Made by a program: the position numbers and the translations under genes
Part shown: one piece after another, positions 24,912 through 33,348 of the stretch
How positions within the stretch are numbered: position 1 is the first letter of the stretch
Layout: each line of letters starts with the position of its first letter
Source: Rheinheimera tangshanensis
GTDB taxonomy: Bacteria > Pseudomonadota > Gammaproteobacteria > Enterobacterales > Alteromonadaceae
DNA length: 64,000 bases
Direction of reading: 5' to 3'
NCBI RefSeq assembly: GCF_014645135.1
Contig: NZ_BMLH01000003.1
Coordinates: 186,001-250,000, forward strand
Notes under the pieces: generated by a model
What the model saw: the letters and a program-made list of their open reading frames with translations, nothing else
Databases searched by the model: none
What the model was told of the DNA's origin: nothing

Positions 24912-26588
24912 ATGATCCGAATACAACAATGGTTTATTTTGCTTTTACTAAGCACTGCGCTGATTGGCTGTGGGGGGGGGGGTGGTGACGACTCTGACCA
25001 GTCAGGCTCGACATCCAGTGTCAATGCCGGCAGAGAGCAGACTGTCAATGAAACCGACAGTTTTACCCTGACCGCTTTGGGTGACCCGGCAGGTGGAACT
25101 TTTGCCTGGCGTCAGTTATCCGGAACTGCAGTCACAGGGATGCCTGCCAGCACAGCCGCAGTGACTTTAACCGCACCAGCGGTAAAAGCAGATAGCATCT
25201 TAGTGTTTCAGGTGACTTACACTACACCTGCGGGACAAAACTTAACGGACGAAACTCAGGTATTGGTCAAGGCTGAGAATAAAGGGCCTGTTGCTGTTCT
25301 TCAAATTACCCAACCTTCGATTTTACCTGTAGCTCAAGGGCTAACCGTCAGTATCAGCGCTGCGTCCTCTTATGACTTAGATGCTGATGGCAGTATTGCC
25401 GCCTATCAGTGGAGCCAGACATCAGGACCAGAAGTCACTTTAACAGGCGCAGGCACAGCGACCCTTAGTTTTGTGGCCCCTTTAGTGGCTGCCCAAACTG
25501 ATATTGAGCTGAGTCTGCTGATCACTGATGATGAGGGGTTAACAGCCCAAGGCAGTATTAAAGTGCCGATACGCGCCAGCACGCAACAAATTATTGCCAA
25601 TGCCGGACCCGATCAGCAGGTACGTGAGTTTGCTGAAGTGCTGTTAGACGGCAGTGGCACTCGCACAGTGGCAGGTAGTTTTAGTTGTCGTTGGAGTCAG
25701 TTAAAAGGTCAGGCATTAGTTCTGGTGAATCCAACCTCTTGTCAGGCGTCTTTTATTGCTCCTGATATTTCAGGTACCAGTCAGTTAGAGCTGCAGTTAA
25801 TTGCCACAGACAGCAATAACCAAACCTCTACCGATACCATGCTGGTGACGGTCAGCAATGCGGTATTGGGTGACTTGCCCGACACCGGTGTAGTGAATTG
25901 TTATGATCTCTCCGGAGTGATCCCTTGTGGTGATGAAAGTTACCCACGTCAGGATGGGGATGGCGGACGTGACAGCGTGGTGCAGTATCTGCGCAAAATA
26001 GGCAAAGGTGAAAAAGCCTTCGATTTTACCAAGCTGGATCCATTTGGTGATGAGTTACCCGACACAGCCACTGAATTTGCCTGTCTGCGCGATAATGTCA
26101 CTGGTCTTATTTGGGAATTAAAAGAACCGGTGATTACCGCCCCACCAGCCAGTACCTTGCGCGCTGCCAATAACAGATACAGTTTTGTCAGCACTAATCC
26201 AGGCAATGGTGATGAAGCCGGTGTCCCGGCCGCGGCTTTAAGTACCTGCCCCAGTGCAGAAAACTGTGGTATTGAGGTCTATGTCGAAGAGGTGAATGAA
26301 ACTGCCTATTGCGGTGGTGCAAACTGGCGTTTGCCTACCTTGGAAGAGTTAATGTCCATCGCTGACTTTGGTCGTGTGGGTGAAAATCATTTGTTAGATC
26401 CGACGTTTTTCCGGTTTGAACCTGATTATTCGATACAAAACAATATGTTTTACTGGACAGCTCAAACCAGCGCTGAGGGCGGCGGGGGTATCTCAGCCTG
26501 GGTGTTCGATATCCGTAACGGCAACGACAACACCTTGCCAAAACAGCAAAACCAGTTAGGTTATGTGCGTCTGGTGCGCTCACCATAA
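24912..26588 (+). CDS. Lipoprotein with PKD/Ig-like repeats and C-terminal Lcl (DUF1566) domain
   Basis: 558-residue predicted lipoprotein with lipobox ALIGC (Cys20), followed at once by five glycines encoded by a run of eleven Gs (24972-24982). Three PKD/Ig-like modules follow (about 25-120, 125-220, 225-325), with motifs such as AASSYDLDADGSIAAYQWSQ and NAGPDQQVREFAEVLLDGSG. The C-terminal 190 residues are an Lcl/DUF1566 domain: VTGLIWELKEP, CGGANWRLPTLEELMSIADF, FYWTAQTS and a closing YVRLVR. Legionella Lcl binds glycans, hence possible cell-surface adhesion. Start chosen at ATG 24912, because the upstream extension spoils the signal peptide. It is followed after 9 nt by a second Lcl-domain gene. 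Confidence 0.82.
   Translation: MIRIQQWFILLLLSTALIGCGGGGGDDSDQSGSTSSVNAGREQTVNETDSFTLTALGDPAGGTFAWRQLSGTAVTGMPASTAAVTLTAPAVKADSILVFQVTYTTPAGQNLTDETQVLVKAENKGPVAVLQITQPSILPVAQGLTVSISAASSYDLDADGSIAAYQWSQTSGPEVTLTGAGTATLSFVAPLVAAQTDIELSLLITDDEGLTAQGSIKVPIRASTQQIIANAGPDQQVREFAEVLLDGSGTRTVAGSFSCRWSQLKGQALVLVNPTSCQASFIAPDISGTSQLELQLIATDSNNQTSTDTMLVTVSNAVLGDLPDTGVVNCYDLSGVIPCGDESYPRQDGDGGRDSVVQYLRKIGKGEKAFDFTKLDPFGDELPDTATEFACLRDNVTGLIWELKEPVITAPPASTLRAANNRYSFVSTNPGNGDEAGVPAAALSTCPSAENCGIEVYVEEVNETAYCGGANWRLPTLEELMSIADFGRVGENHLLDPTFFRFEPDYSIQNNMFYWTAQTSAEGGGGISAWVFDIRNGNDNTLPKQQNQLGYVRLVRSP
24972..24982 (+). repeat. Homopolymeric G11 tract at the start of the lipoprotein gene
   Basis: Eleven consecutive Gs directly follow the lipobox cysteine codon. 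A change of one or two bases would shift the frame about 22 codons into the gene. Such tracts mediate phase variation in other bacteria, but that is inference here. Confidence 0.85.
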
Positions 26589-26597
26589 GGAAAATTT

Positions 26598-27110
26598 ATG
26601 TCAAAATATGTTTTGATGATGCTGATGGTGGCATTACCCGCTTATGCAGCTCAAGTATGTTACAGCGATATTACGACGACTAAACCTATCAGTAATTTTC
26701 AGCTGAACGCAGATGGCACAGTGCTGGATACTAAGACTAAGCTGATGTGGTCACGTTGTCTGATTGGGCAAAGTTGGGATAGCTCCAGCCGCACCTGTAC
26801 CGGAACAGCGCAGCAACTGGACTGGCCCGAGGCTTTAACTGAAGCAAAACGCAGTACTCTGGCAGGTTTTAGCACCTGGCGTTTGCCTAATGCCAAAGAA
26901 GTGCTGACGCTGGTTGAACGCAGCTGTGTAGACCCGGCTATCAACCTGACCGCTTTTCCTGCCAGCAACAGTGAAAACATGTGGACAGGAACTACAGTGG
27001 TCAATCAGCCTGACAGGGCCTGGGCCATTGCGATGTACAGTGGCAAAAACAATACCAAAGAGAAAATTATTCGTTTGTATGTGCGCCTGGTCCGATTCAG
27101 TGATGAATAA
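26598..27110 (+). CDS. Secreted Lcl (DUF1566) domain protein
   Basis: 170-residue exported protein consisting of a signal peptide (about residues 1-18, ending AYA) and a single Lcl/DUF1566 domain. The domain motifs are TKTKLMWSRCLIGQSWD, FSTWRLPNAKEVLTLVERSC, ENMWTGTTV and YVRLVRFSDE. Four cysteines may form disulfides. It follows the larger Lcl lipoprotein by 9 nt with a GGA-like binding site, so the two are co-expressed. The shared domain suggests a recent or functional duplication, with only the first copy anchored by lipid. Confidence 0.82.
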   Translation: MSKYVLMMLMVALPAYAAQVCYSDITTTKPISNFQLNADGTVLDTKTKLMWSRCLIGQSWDSSSRTCTGTAQQLDWPEALTEAKRSTLAGFSTWRLPNAKEVLTLVERSCVDPAINLTAFPASNSENMWTGTTVVNQPDRAWAIAMYSGKNNTKEKIIRLYVRLVRFSDE

Positions 27111-27239
27111 AAGGTTATATGCTGTGGTCTTTTCGATGAAAGACCACAGCAATGCGTTACTTCCAGATGATTTCGCAATCTTTTTCACCTAAGCTAGCCT
27201 GCATTGCCTGACCAATCCCGTTGAAAGAGAGTTGATATT

Positions 27240-27998
27240 TTGCGCCTTGTGTTGATCCTGTTTCTGATGTTCTGCAGCTGGCAAGGCTTGGCGGCTGAAT
27301 GCAATATGGCCTTTCGCCACGGTATTCTTATTTCTCCTGAACAAATTCGTATTCAAAACACCAACCGCACAGTGTTTCAGATCAATCAGGATAAAGATCT
27401 ATTTATCCGGGGTGAATGGATCACCTTAAACCCGGCAGAGCAGGAGTTGGTTCGCCAATACGCTCAGGGGTTACGTAAATTTGTACCAGAGCTGGTGACC
27501 ATAGCGGTGGACAGCGTCGAACTTGGTTTGACGGCCATTGAAAATATGTTGGTTGGTATTGGCAGCACAGCTCAGCAGGAGGAATGGCAAGCGCTGATCC
27601 GCGAAACCACCTATCAGCTGACCTCACGTTTTGTCCGAAGTGGTGAGCATTTTTATCTGGCACCACAAAGTCTGAATGAACTGGACTCCTTTTTACATGG
27701 GGAATTAAAAACTCAACTGAAAGACCTTGCCAAATACACTGTAGGCGCAGTGTGGGACGCTTTACGTGATGCTTTGCGCCAAAGTGAAGACGATTTTGAA
27801 CGGACTGAAAGCCAGAACTGGCAACCGGCAGATGAATTATTGGCAAAAATTAACACAGGGCTGGATTTAAAAGCCGACGAGTTGGAGCAAAAATCTGTGT
27901 TGTTTTGTCAGCGCCTGACTGAGCTTGATCAGATTGAAACGCAGCTGCAACAGCGTGTTCCCCAACTTCTTGCCTATGATGTTGTCACGATGAAATAA
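27240..27998 (+). CDS. YggN family (DUF2884) protein
   Basis: 252-residue exported protein. A TTG start at 27240 preceded by GAGAG gives a signal peptide (MRLVLILFLMFCSWQGLAA). The mature part contains CNMAFRHGILISPEQIRIQN, IRGEWITLNPAEQELVRQYA and VDSVELGLTAIENMLVGI, characteristic of the E. coli YggN/DUF2884 family of unknown periplasmic function. No later in-frame ATG preserves the signal peptide, which supports the TTG. It lies 130 nt after the Lcl genes on the same strand. Confidence 0.82.
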   Translation: MRLVLILFLMFCSWQGLAAECNMAFRHGILISPEQIRIQNTNRTVFQINQDKDLFIRGEWITLNPAEQELVRQYAQGLRKFVPELVTIAVDSVELGLTAIENMLVGIGSTAQQEEWQALIRETTYQLTSRFVRSGEHFYLAPQSLNELDSFLHGELKTQLKDLAKYTVGAVWDALRDALRQSEDDFERTESQNWQPADELLAKINTGLDLKADELEQKSVLFCQRLTELDQIETQLQQRVPQLLAYDVVTMK

Positions 27999-28033
27999 AA
28001 TTGAGTGGGCCAGTTAAATCACTCAGCTCATCA

Positions 28034-28243
28034 TTAAACTTCAGGCTGTCCATCCAGTTCGGCGAGTTTAGCTTTTAGCCGCTCATTACGGTTTTTCTCT
28101 TTCTCCAACAACAGCTTTAACTGAGCAATTTTGGCGGCAGCTTCATCATCCTGTATAGCTTTAAGCCTGAGTTCCCCTGAGTCTGCATCTCTCACTTGCC
28201 TTGCTCTGGCATTACAGGTTGGGCAACTGTGTATATCTGACAT
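28034..28243 (-). CDS. Small CxxC and coiled-coil protein
   Basis: 69-residue protein. The N-terminus holds CPTC at residues 7-10. The rest is charged and helical (about 30-62, with KIAQLKLLLEKEKNRNERL), likely a coiled coil. Only one CxxC pair is present, so a metal site would need a dimer. I do not recognise a family. It is divergent from the marR gene and shares its regulatory region, including the palindrome at 28291-28307. Confidence 0.6.
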   Translation of the reverse strand: MSDIHSCPTCNARARQVRDADSGELRLKAIQDDEAAAKIAQLKLLLEKEKNRNERLKAKLAELDGQPEV

Positions 28244-28290
28244 AAATACCTCATTGTGGGCTGGTTTGAGCTTTGGTAAATTATATGTTT

Positions 28291-28307
28291 AGTTGATATA
28301 ATCAACT
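28291..28307. promoter_or_regulatory. Palindromic operator over the marR promoter
   Basis: AGTTGAT-ATA-ATCAACT is a perfect 7-bp inverted repeat with a 3-nt spacer, the size of a MarR-dimer operator. A TATAAT -10 hexamer (28297-28302) lies inside it, so a bound repressor would block transcription of marR and the SMR pump. The operator assignment is inferred from position and symmetry. Confidence 0.65.
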
Positions 28308-28362
28308 TAATTATCTGTGTGTTTGTGGATGAAGTCAACTATCTGTGTGATGAGGAACGATC

Positions 28363-28800
28363 ATGGAACAAAAACAGGATGTACTGGATCAACTACAGCA
28401 ACTTACTGCTGAACTCAGAGGGCAGTTTTTCCAGCAACTCGGGCCTGAATTACCAGGCTTAACTGCTATGCATGGCCGCTTACTGATACTGATCGCCAGA
28501 ACAAACGGCTGCACAGCGCAACAACTGTCGGAATTGTTAAGGCGGGATAAAGCACAAATTACCCGGTTGCTAAATGACTTGCAGCAGGCGGCCTTAGTGC
28601 AGCGTCATACCGATCCGAGCGATGGCAGGCGGCAATTATTAGTATTATCAGGCCAAGGCCAACACGTCGCTACGCAGTTACAAATAAAAAAACGCCAGAT
28701 AGCCAGTAAAATGCTGGCAGGCTTGACTTCGCAGCAGCAACAGCACATGTCTGAACTGTTGGCACAGATGTATCAGAATTTACTTAGCAGGGACATCTGA
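28363..28800 (+). CDS. MarR-family transcriptional regulator
   Basis: 145-residue DNA-binding protein with a winged helix. The core reads [20 protein letters not shown], then [22 protein letters not shown] as the recognition helix and [16 protein letters not shown] as the wing, typical of MarR repressors. It is transcribed with the SMR pump gene 29 nt downstream. It probably represses both from the palindrome at 28291-28307. The ligand is likely a drug or aromatic compound, unknown from sequence. Confidence 0.9.
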   Translation: MEQKQDVLDQLQQLTAELRGQFFQQLGPELPGLTAMHGRLLILIARTNGCTAQQLSELLRRDKAQITRLLNDLQQAALVQRHTDPSDGRRQLLVLSGQGQHVATQLQIKKRQIASKMLAGLTSQQQQHMSELLAQMYQNLLSRDI

Positions 28801-28829
28801 GCCGGACCACTGATCAAAGGAGAGCTGCA

Positions 28830-29162
28830 ATGAAACACTGGTTATTTTTAGCCACAGCTATAGTAGCTGAAACGATCGCCACGTCATCCCTTAAAGCCAG
28901 CGAAGGTTTTACTAGGTTCTGGCCATCAATGCTGGTTATTCTGGGTTTTGCTATCGCTTTTTATTTTCTGTCACTCACCTTAAAAGTTATTCCTATAGGC
29001 ATAGCTTACGCAGTCTGGTCTGGGGTTGGTATAGTGCTGATCACCACCATCTCCTGGTTTTTATTTGGTCAGAAACTCGATTTACCAGCTCTGGTTGGCA
29101 TAGCTTTGATCATCGCTGGTGTGGTGATTATGCAGGTGTTTTCTAAGGTTGTGAGTCATTAA
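28830..29162 (+). CDS. SMR multidrug efflux protein (EmrE/QacE type)
   Basis: 110-residue inner-membrane protein with four helices, the standard SMR size. Glu14, the proton- and drug-binding residue, is present in [25 protein letters not shown] and [16 protein letters not shown] follow with the conserved tryptophan, as in E. coli EmrE; these features mark the multidrug rather than the guanidinium (Gdx) subgroup. It works as an antiparallel dimer exporting cationic drugs in exchange for protons. A GGAG site precedes the ATG. Regulated together with the MarR gene. Confidence 0.92.
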   Translation: MKHWLFLATAIVAETIATSSLKASEGFTRFWPSMLVILGFAIAFYFLSLTLKVIPIGIAYAVWSGVGIVLITTISWFLFGQKLDLPALVGIALIIAGVVIMQVFSKVVSH

Positions 29163-29440
29163 GGGCTCGTTGTTTACTTCCTCAGCCAATGAATGTGCAT
29201 CACCTTGAACAAAGGTAAAAGTGGGGATAACGCTGTCGCAGTTGAGCGGCAGGAAGTGCATACAGATATGGTGAAAAATCATCTGGCAGTTTTTGAGTTG
29301 CGTGAAAAAAAGTGACAAAATTATTGAGTACTGGAAGTGGGTCGGCCTTTAATTGATTGATATTAATATTTATTTTAATTAACACGCACTATAGATGTAG
29401 TTGAGCAAAGAGCTTAACTCACTTATCTGAGGTGTTAATT

Positions 29441-29635
29441 ATGAATAGTCCTGAAGTTGAGTTCTTATTTGAAGTCATTTTGTTGGTATTGGATTACCTT
29501 AAATCAAGAACTCTTAAAATAACACAATGTTTGGATAAAGAACTGGGGCATGATCGCTTTGACTATGCGACCCTCAGCAACATTGTAATTATACTAAGAT
29601 TTATCTATATGCTGTCTTCTGGACAATACTTTTAG
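29441..29635 (+). CDS. Hypothetical small protein, 64 residues
   Basis: An ATG at 29441 with GAGGTG 7 nt upstream starts a 64-codon frame: MNSPEVEFLFEVILLVLDYL, later DKELGHDRFDYATLSNIVII. It is helical with two amphipathic or hydrophobic stretches but no clear signal peptide. The surrounding DNA is AT-rich, with TAATTA and TATAGA boxes just upstream. I recognise no family. A G-rich hairpin follows. Real-gene status is moderately supported. Confidence 0.45.
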   Translation: MNSPEVEFLFEVILLVLDYLKSRTLKITQCLDKELGHDRFDYATLSNIVIILRFIYMLSSGQYF

Positions 29636-29649
29636 TTCAGATTGATGGT

Positions 29650-29680
29650 GGGGGGGGGGTGATCCTGCCCCCGCGTTTTT
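29650..29680 (+). terminator. G10 tract and GC hairpin followed by T-run
   Basis: Ten Gs (29650-29659) can pair with CCCCC (29668-29672) across an 8-nt loop, then GCGTTTTT follows. This resembles an intrinsic terminator for the 64-residue gene. The homopolymer could vary in length. Confidence 0.5.
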
Positions 29681-29760
29681 CCGTTAAATTTTTCCAGAAA
29701 ATAGCAGTCTTGCGCTCTTCCATGTAGAATGCGCGCCGGCCTACCTATTCAGGATTTGTA

Positions 29761-30081
29761 ATGAAAAAAACCATAGCTTTGACCCACCCCAAACTGCAAC
29801 CGGCCCGCTGGGTAGACTCCATTAAATATGATATTAAAAAGTATCTGAACAGAGAGCGCCGTAAAACCCTGCCTGTAGGTATGGATTACTGGACTTTTGA
29901 TTGCCGCTTTGGTGCGTCTGAAGAGAAAGCTGAAAAGATTTTCACCTCTGAAATTAATAAACATATTGATGCTGCTGTGGCTCAAGAGTTGGAGAGTTTC
30001 TATGTAGAAATTCTTGCTCGTGCCTGTAAACATAAACCACGCGAACTTGGCTTTGACATCGACGAAGCTGACGAAGGTTAA
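29761..30081 (+). CDS. DUF6172 family protein
   Basis: 106-residue soluble protein: MKKTIALTHPKLQPARWVDS, then DIKKYLNRERRKTLPVGMDYW, DFDCRFG-like segment and RACKHKPRELGFDIDEADEG at the C-terminus. The pattern agrees with the small DUF6172 family of proteobacteria, which has no known function. It is a single gene between two short terminators, upstream of the DEAD-box helicase. Confidence 0.75.
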   Translation: MKKTIALTHPKLQPARWVDSIKYDIKKYLNRERRKTLPVGMDYWTFDCRFGASEEKAEKIFTSEINKHIDAAVAQELESFYVEILARACKHKPRELGFDIDEADEG

Positions 30082-30089
30082 TACTCTGG

Positions 30090-30122
30090 ATGCTTGTCGC
30101 TGCAGATAAGCATTTCACTTTT
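30090..30122 (+). terminator. Weak terminator after the DUF6172 gene
   Basis: ATGCTT (30090-30095) pairs with AAGCAT (30108-30113) and is followed by TTCACTTTTT. The stem is short. Confidence 0.4.
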
Positions 30123-30272
30123 TAATTGAAAACCAGCTTGCCTCTGGCAGCTGAAAAGTACAGAAAAACTGCGTAAAATTCATTCAATCACAAAGAATTG
30201 TCTCTTCTACCGCTAAAATACTGTATATTCTGCCCTCATTTTTTACTGTAGCTATTCTACAGAGGAACTCTT

Positions 30273-31553
30273 ATGCAATTTTCATCTTTAGATTTAGCTC
30301 CGGATTTACAACGCGCTTTGGTTGAATGCGGCTACAGTACTATGACTCCGGTACAGGAGCAGGCGATAGTGCCGGCTCGTCGTGGTAAAGATTTACAAGT
30401 TACAGCACAAACAGGTACGGGAAAAACGGCTGCTTTTGCTATTCCTGTGTTACAACGCATGCTGGATAAACCAAAAGATACAGTGGCACAGCGCCCACGC
30501 GCCTTAATTCTGACTCCAACCCGTGAATTAGCTGAGCAAATCGCCGAGTCTGTTTCTGCGTATGCCAGGTTTGTGCCTTTGAGCGTGACGGCACTGTACG
30601 GTGGCGTAAAAATGGGCGGGCAGGCGAATAAACTACAAGCCGGTGTCGATATTGTCATCAGTACACCGGGCCGTTTAATTGAGCATATGGCTCTTGGCAA
30701 TGTGATTTTAACTGATGTTGAATTTGTCGTGCTGGACGAGGCCGACCGTATGCTGGATATGGGTTTTGTTACGGATGTGCTGAAACTTATTCAAATGACA
30801 GCCACTTCACGCCAAACCATGTTGTTCTCCGCTACAACCTCACCAGCAGTGAATGAGTTGTCGCATAAAATTCTGAAAAATCATCAGCAAATCCGGGTGG
30901 CGAAAACCAACAGTACTGCAGATACAGTGCACCACGTGGTGTATCCGGTGGAAGAAAGCCGCAAAATCGAATTATTCGAACAGCTGTTAGCAGAAAATAA
31001 CTGGTTTCAGGTGTTGGTTTTTACCAGTACCAAAGAGCAGGCTGACCGCTTGTTAGCAGGTTTACAACAACGCCGTATTGAAGCCGCTGTGTGTCATGGA
31101 GATAAAAGTCAGGGTGCACGACGCCGTGCTATCGCTGATTTTAAATCCGCTAAGTTACAGGTATTAATCGCCACTGAAGTTGCAGCCCGGGGTTTGGATA
31201 TTCAGGGGCTGGATTATGTGGTTAACTTTAACTTACCTTATCTGCCGGAAGATTATGTACACCGCATAGGTCGCACTGGCCGGGCAGGTGCCGAAGGGCA
31301 GGCGATTTCATTTGTCAGTCGTGAAGAAGAGCAAACCTTAGAGCGCATCCAAAAGTTGATCGGCAGTAAAATTAAACGAGTGCTGGTACCTGGTTTTGAA
31401 GTCAGTAACCGTGAGTCATTGCTCAAAAGTATTTCGCGCAAGGTGCTCTCAGGCCGCTCTAATAAAGCCAGCGAAACCCGGATTGATCTGGATAGTGCCA
31501 ACAAAGTAAAACCTAAGGCAAAACCAAAAGCCAAACCACGCCCTACTAAATAA
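30273..31553 (+). CDS. DEAD-box ATP-dependent RNA helicase (RhlE-like)
   Basis: 426-residue cytoplasmic helicase. The Q-motif region (YSTMTPVQEQAIVPARRGKD) is followed by motif I AQTGTGKTAA, Ia PTRELAEQ, the DEAD box in VVLDEADRMLDMGF, SAT, and HRIGRTGRAG. The basic tail KVKPKAKPKAKPRPTK likely binds RNA non-specifically. The short C-terminus places it near RhlE rather than SrmB, DeaD or DbpA. It probably remodels structured RNA in ribosome assembly or cold growth. A strong terminator follows. Confidence 0.92.
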   Translation: MQFSSLDLAPDLQRALVECGYSTMTPVQEQAIVPARRGKDLQVTAQTGTGKTAAFAIPVLQRMLDKPKDTVAQRPRALILTPTRELAEQIAESVSAYARFVPLSVTALYGGVKMGGQANKLQAGVDIVISTPGRLIEHMALGNVILTDVEFVVLDEADRMLDMGFVTDVLKLIQMTATSRQTMLFSATTSPAVNELSHKILKNHQQIRVAKTNSTADTVHHVVYPVEESRKIELFEQLLAENNWFQVLVFTSTKEQADRLLAGLQQRRIEAAVCHGDKSQGARRRAIADFKSAKLQVLIATEVAARGLDIQGLDYVVNFNLPYLPEDYVHRIGRTGRAGAEGQAISFVSREEEQTLERIQKLIGSKIKRVLVPGFEVSNRESLLKSISRKVLSGRSNKASETRIDLDSANKVKPKAKPKAKPRPTK

Positions 31554-31568
31554 CTTTATGTCTTTTCA

Positions 31569-31601
31569 CCAGTCAAAGTTCTTGTACTTTGACTGGTTTC
31601 T
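31569..31601. terminator. Strong terminator after the helicase gene
   Basis: A perfect 11-bp stem (CCAGTCAAAGT/ACTTTGACTGG) with a 6-nt loop is followed by TTTCTTTG. It separates the helicase from the convergent secreted-protein gene. Confidence 0.85.
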
Positions 31602-31617
31602 TTGCTTTGTTTATCCC

Positions 31618-33111
31618 TTACATATAAGCCTTGGCGAAGGCCTCTTTGGATTGCCTGATATAGCTGCGGGCTTTTTGTGCATGCTGCTCCCAGGCCGCTT
31701 TGTCTTTGGCGTCAGTGAATGGGTTTTGATCCGGTGCGACTGAGCGTTCAAATCTGTCGTAAAAGGTAATAGCCGACGAAGTGATTTGGTTAAAACGTTC
31801 TTTAAATTCCTGCATGCCTTCGAGCTGCTCAGAGGTTTTTAACATGTATTGGATAAGCTGCGTATTGTCATTGGCGGCCAGATACCCCTGCGCTTTATTG
31901 GTCACATTTTCACCCACTTCGTTAATGATCAGAGCACGAATGGAGTCTTCTTTGCTCATCACCCTGCTGTAGTTTTCCTGAGTGCGGGCAAGACCGGCGT
32001 GCTGGAGATAATCGCGCAGGTGTTTATCTAAATCTTTGCGAAATACTTCCACCATCTTCAGCATGCTTTGCAAATCGTTTTCCAGGGCGGATACCTGCAC
32101 CAGCTCTTTTTCCAGCTCGTTTAAAAACTTCTCTGCCTGCTCGTAAATTTTTAAACCATTCTCCTCGGCAAATTTACGATCTTTGCGGTTTAAATCGGCG
32201 TTTTCATAATTGGATTTATCAAAAGCTGTGGCCAGGAAAGACTTAAAAGGCTCCGCAAAAGCGGCGTATAACCCACCACTGACCACGGTCAAAGTCGCAG
32301 TGGTTAAATCACCAAAGGGTTTCACCATTGAATTGAGCCGGGCTTGCTGTAAAGGCGAAGCCACTCTTTTGGTGTCGGCCAGAATAGTACGAAATGAAGA
32401 GTAGGCCATTGGATTGGACATTTTATTGCGCTCTGAACTGGCTAGTGCAAAGGTAATGGTTGAATAAATAGCGTTGGCGTACTCCAGGTACTGGCGTTGA
32501 CTCTCCAGCTGTGCTGCGTAGTTTTTGCCAATAGTTCGGAACGACTCGCTTTGTAATTCGTAGTTTTTATTAGTTTGAAGTTTATCCAGAATACCACTGA
32601 TAATTTTCTGCTCATTTTTCTGCAGCGCTGTGTCGAGTAAGATACGTTCCAGAGTCACATCGTCCAGTGCAAGACCACCATGCAAGGTTTCTATATCTAA
32701 GCGCAGATACTTACGACCCGGATCATCAATAGAAACCCGATGTGCCATATAAGCTTCAGTGCCGGCAGGCGCTTCAATTAAGCCAACCTGTTGCCACTGC
32801 GCATCCAAAGCGACAGAAGAGGAGGTCAAAATATTAATACGGTAGCTGGCAAAAGCGGACTGAGGCTTGACCCAAAACTCCAGCAAACCCAGTTCAGACA
32901 CAGGATAGCGGCTGACTAACGAGCTGCTGCCATCCTGACAAAATAAAGCGCTTGTACCAGTTCGCGCCATTTCAGAGCTACGCTGGCAACCTGCAAGAAT
33001 ATTCCACTGATGGGCGTCTTGTTCAAAGTCGCTGGAAAATACCAGTTCACCGGGTTTGGCCAGAGCAAAACCACTCCATAAACAAAGCAGGGCAACAGAC
33101 AAAGGGCGCAT
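31618..33111 (-). CDS. Unrecognised secreted protein: beta-rich N-terminus, long helical body
   Basis: 497-residue exported protein. The signal peptide ends at about residue 18 (GFALA). Residues 20-155 look beta-rich, like a jelly-roll or laminin-G-type module (LVFSSDFEQDAHQWNILAGC, YLRLDIETLHGGLALDDVTL). The rest is mostly helical. A mildly hydrophobic stretch near residues 265-295 (LTVVSGGLYAAFAEPFKSFL) is flanked by long charged helices such as KFLNELEKELVQVSALENDL. The arrangement recalls helical pore-forming or coiled-coil secreted proteins, but I see no family signature and make no claim of function. Monocistronic, facing a terminator. Confidence 0.7.
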   Translation of the reverse strand: MRPLSVALLCLWSGFALAKPGELVFSSDFEQDAHQWNILAGCQRSSEMARTGTSALFCQDGSSSLVSRYPVSELGLLEFWVKPQSAFASYRINILTSSSVALDAQWQQVGLIEAPAGTEAYMAHRVSIDDPGRKYLRLDIETLHGGLALDDVTLERILLDTALQKNEQKIISGILDKLQTNKNYELQSESFRTIGKNYAAQLESQRQYLEYANAIYSTITFALASSERNKMSNPMAYSSFRTILADTKRVASPLQQARLNSMVKPFGDLTTATLTVVSGGLYAAFAEPFKSFLATAFDKSNYENADLNRKDRKFAEENGLKIYEQAEKFLNELEKELVQVSALENDLQSMLKMVEVFRKDLDKHLRDYLQHAGLARTQENYSRVMSKEDSIRALIINEVGENVTNKAQGYLAANDNTQLIQYMLKTSEQLEGMQEFKERFNQITSSAITFYDRFERSVAPDQNPFTDAKDKAAWEQHAQKARSYIRQSKEAFAKAYM

Positions 33112-33348
33112 ACAATCCTCAGATGGAGTAGGGCAAAGAAACTGTCCTTACAGTCTGGTGTAAGGCTGACAGAACGAAGATTTATGGTAGCTGAATTTGC
33201 CAGCCAAAACAGCGCTAATTTTTGTTTTCTAATCAACAGCTTTTATCTGCAGGCTGCTGTTTCTATTCTTGCTATTCAAGCAAGTTGCCCGGTATGCTTT
33301 GCGCTTACATCAGAGCCTCAGCAGGGGCCAATCACAGAGACAAGTACC

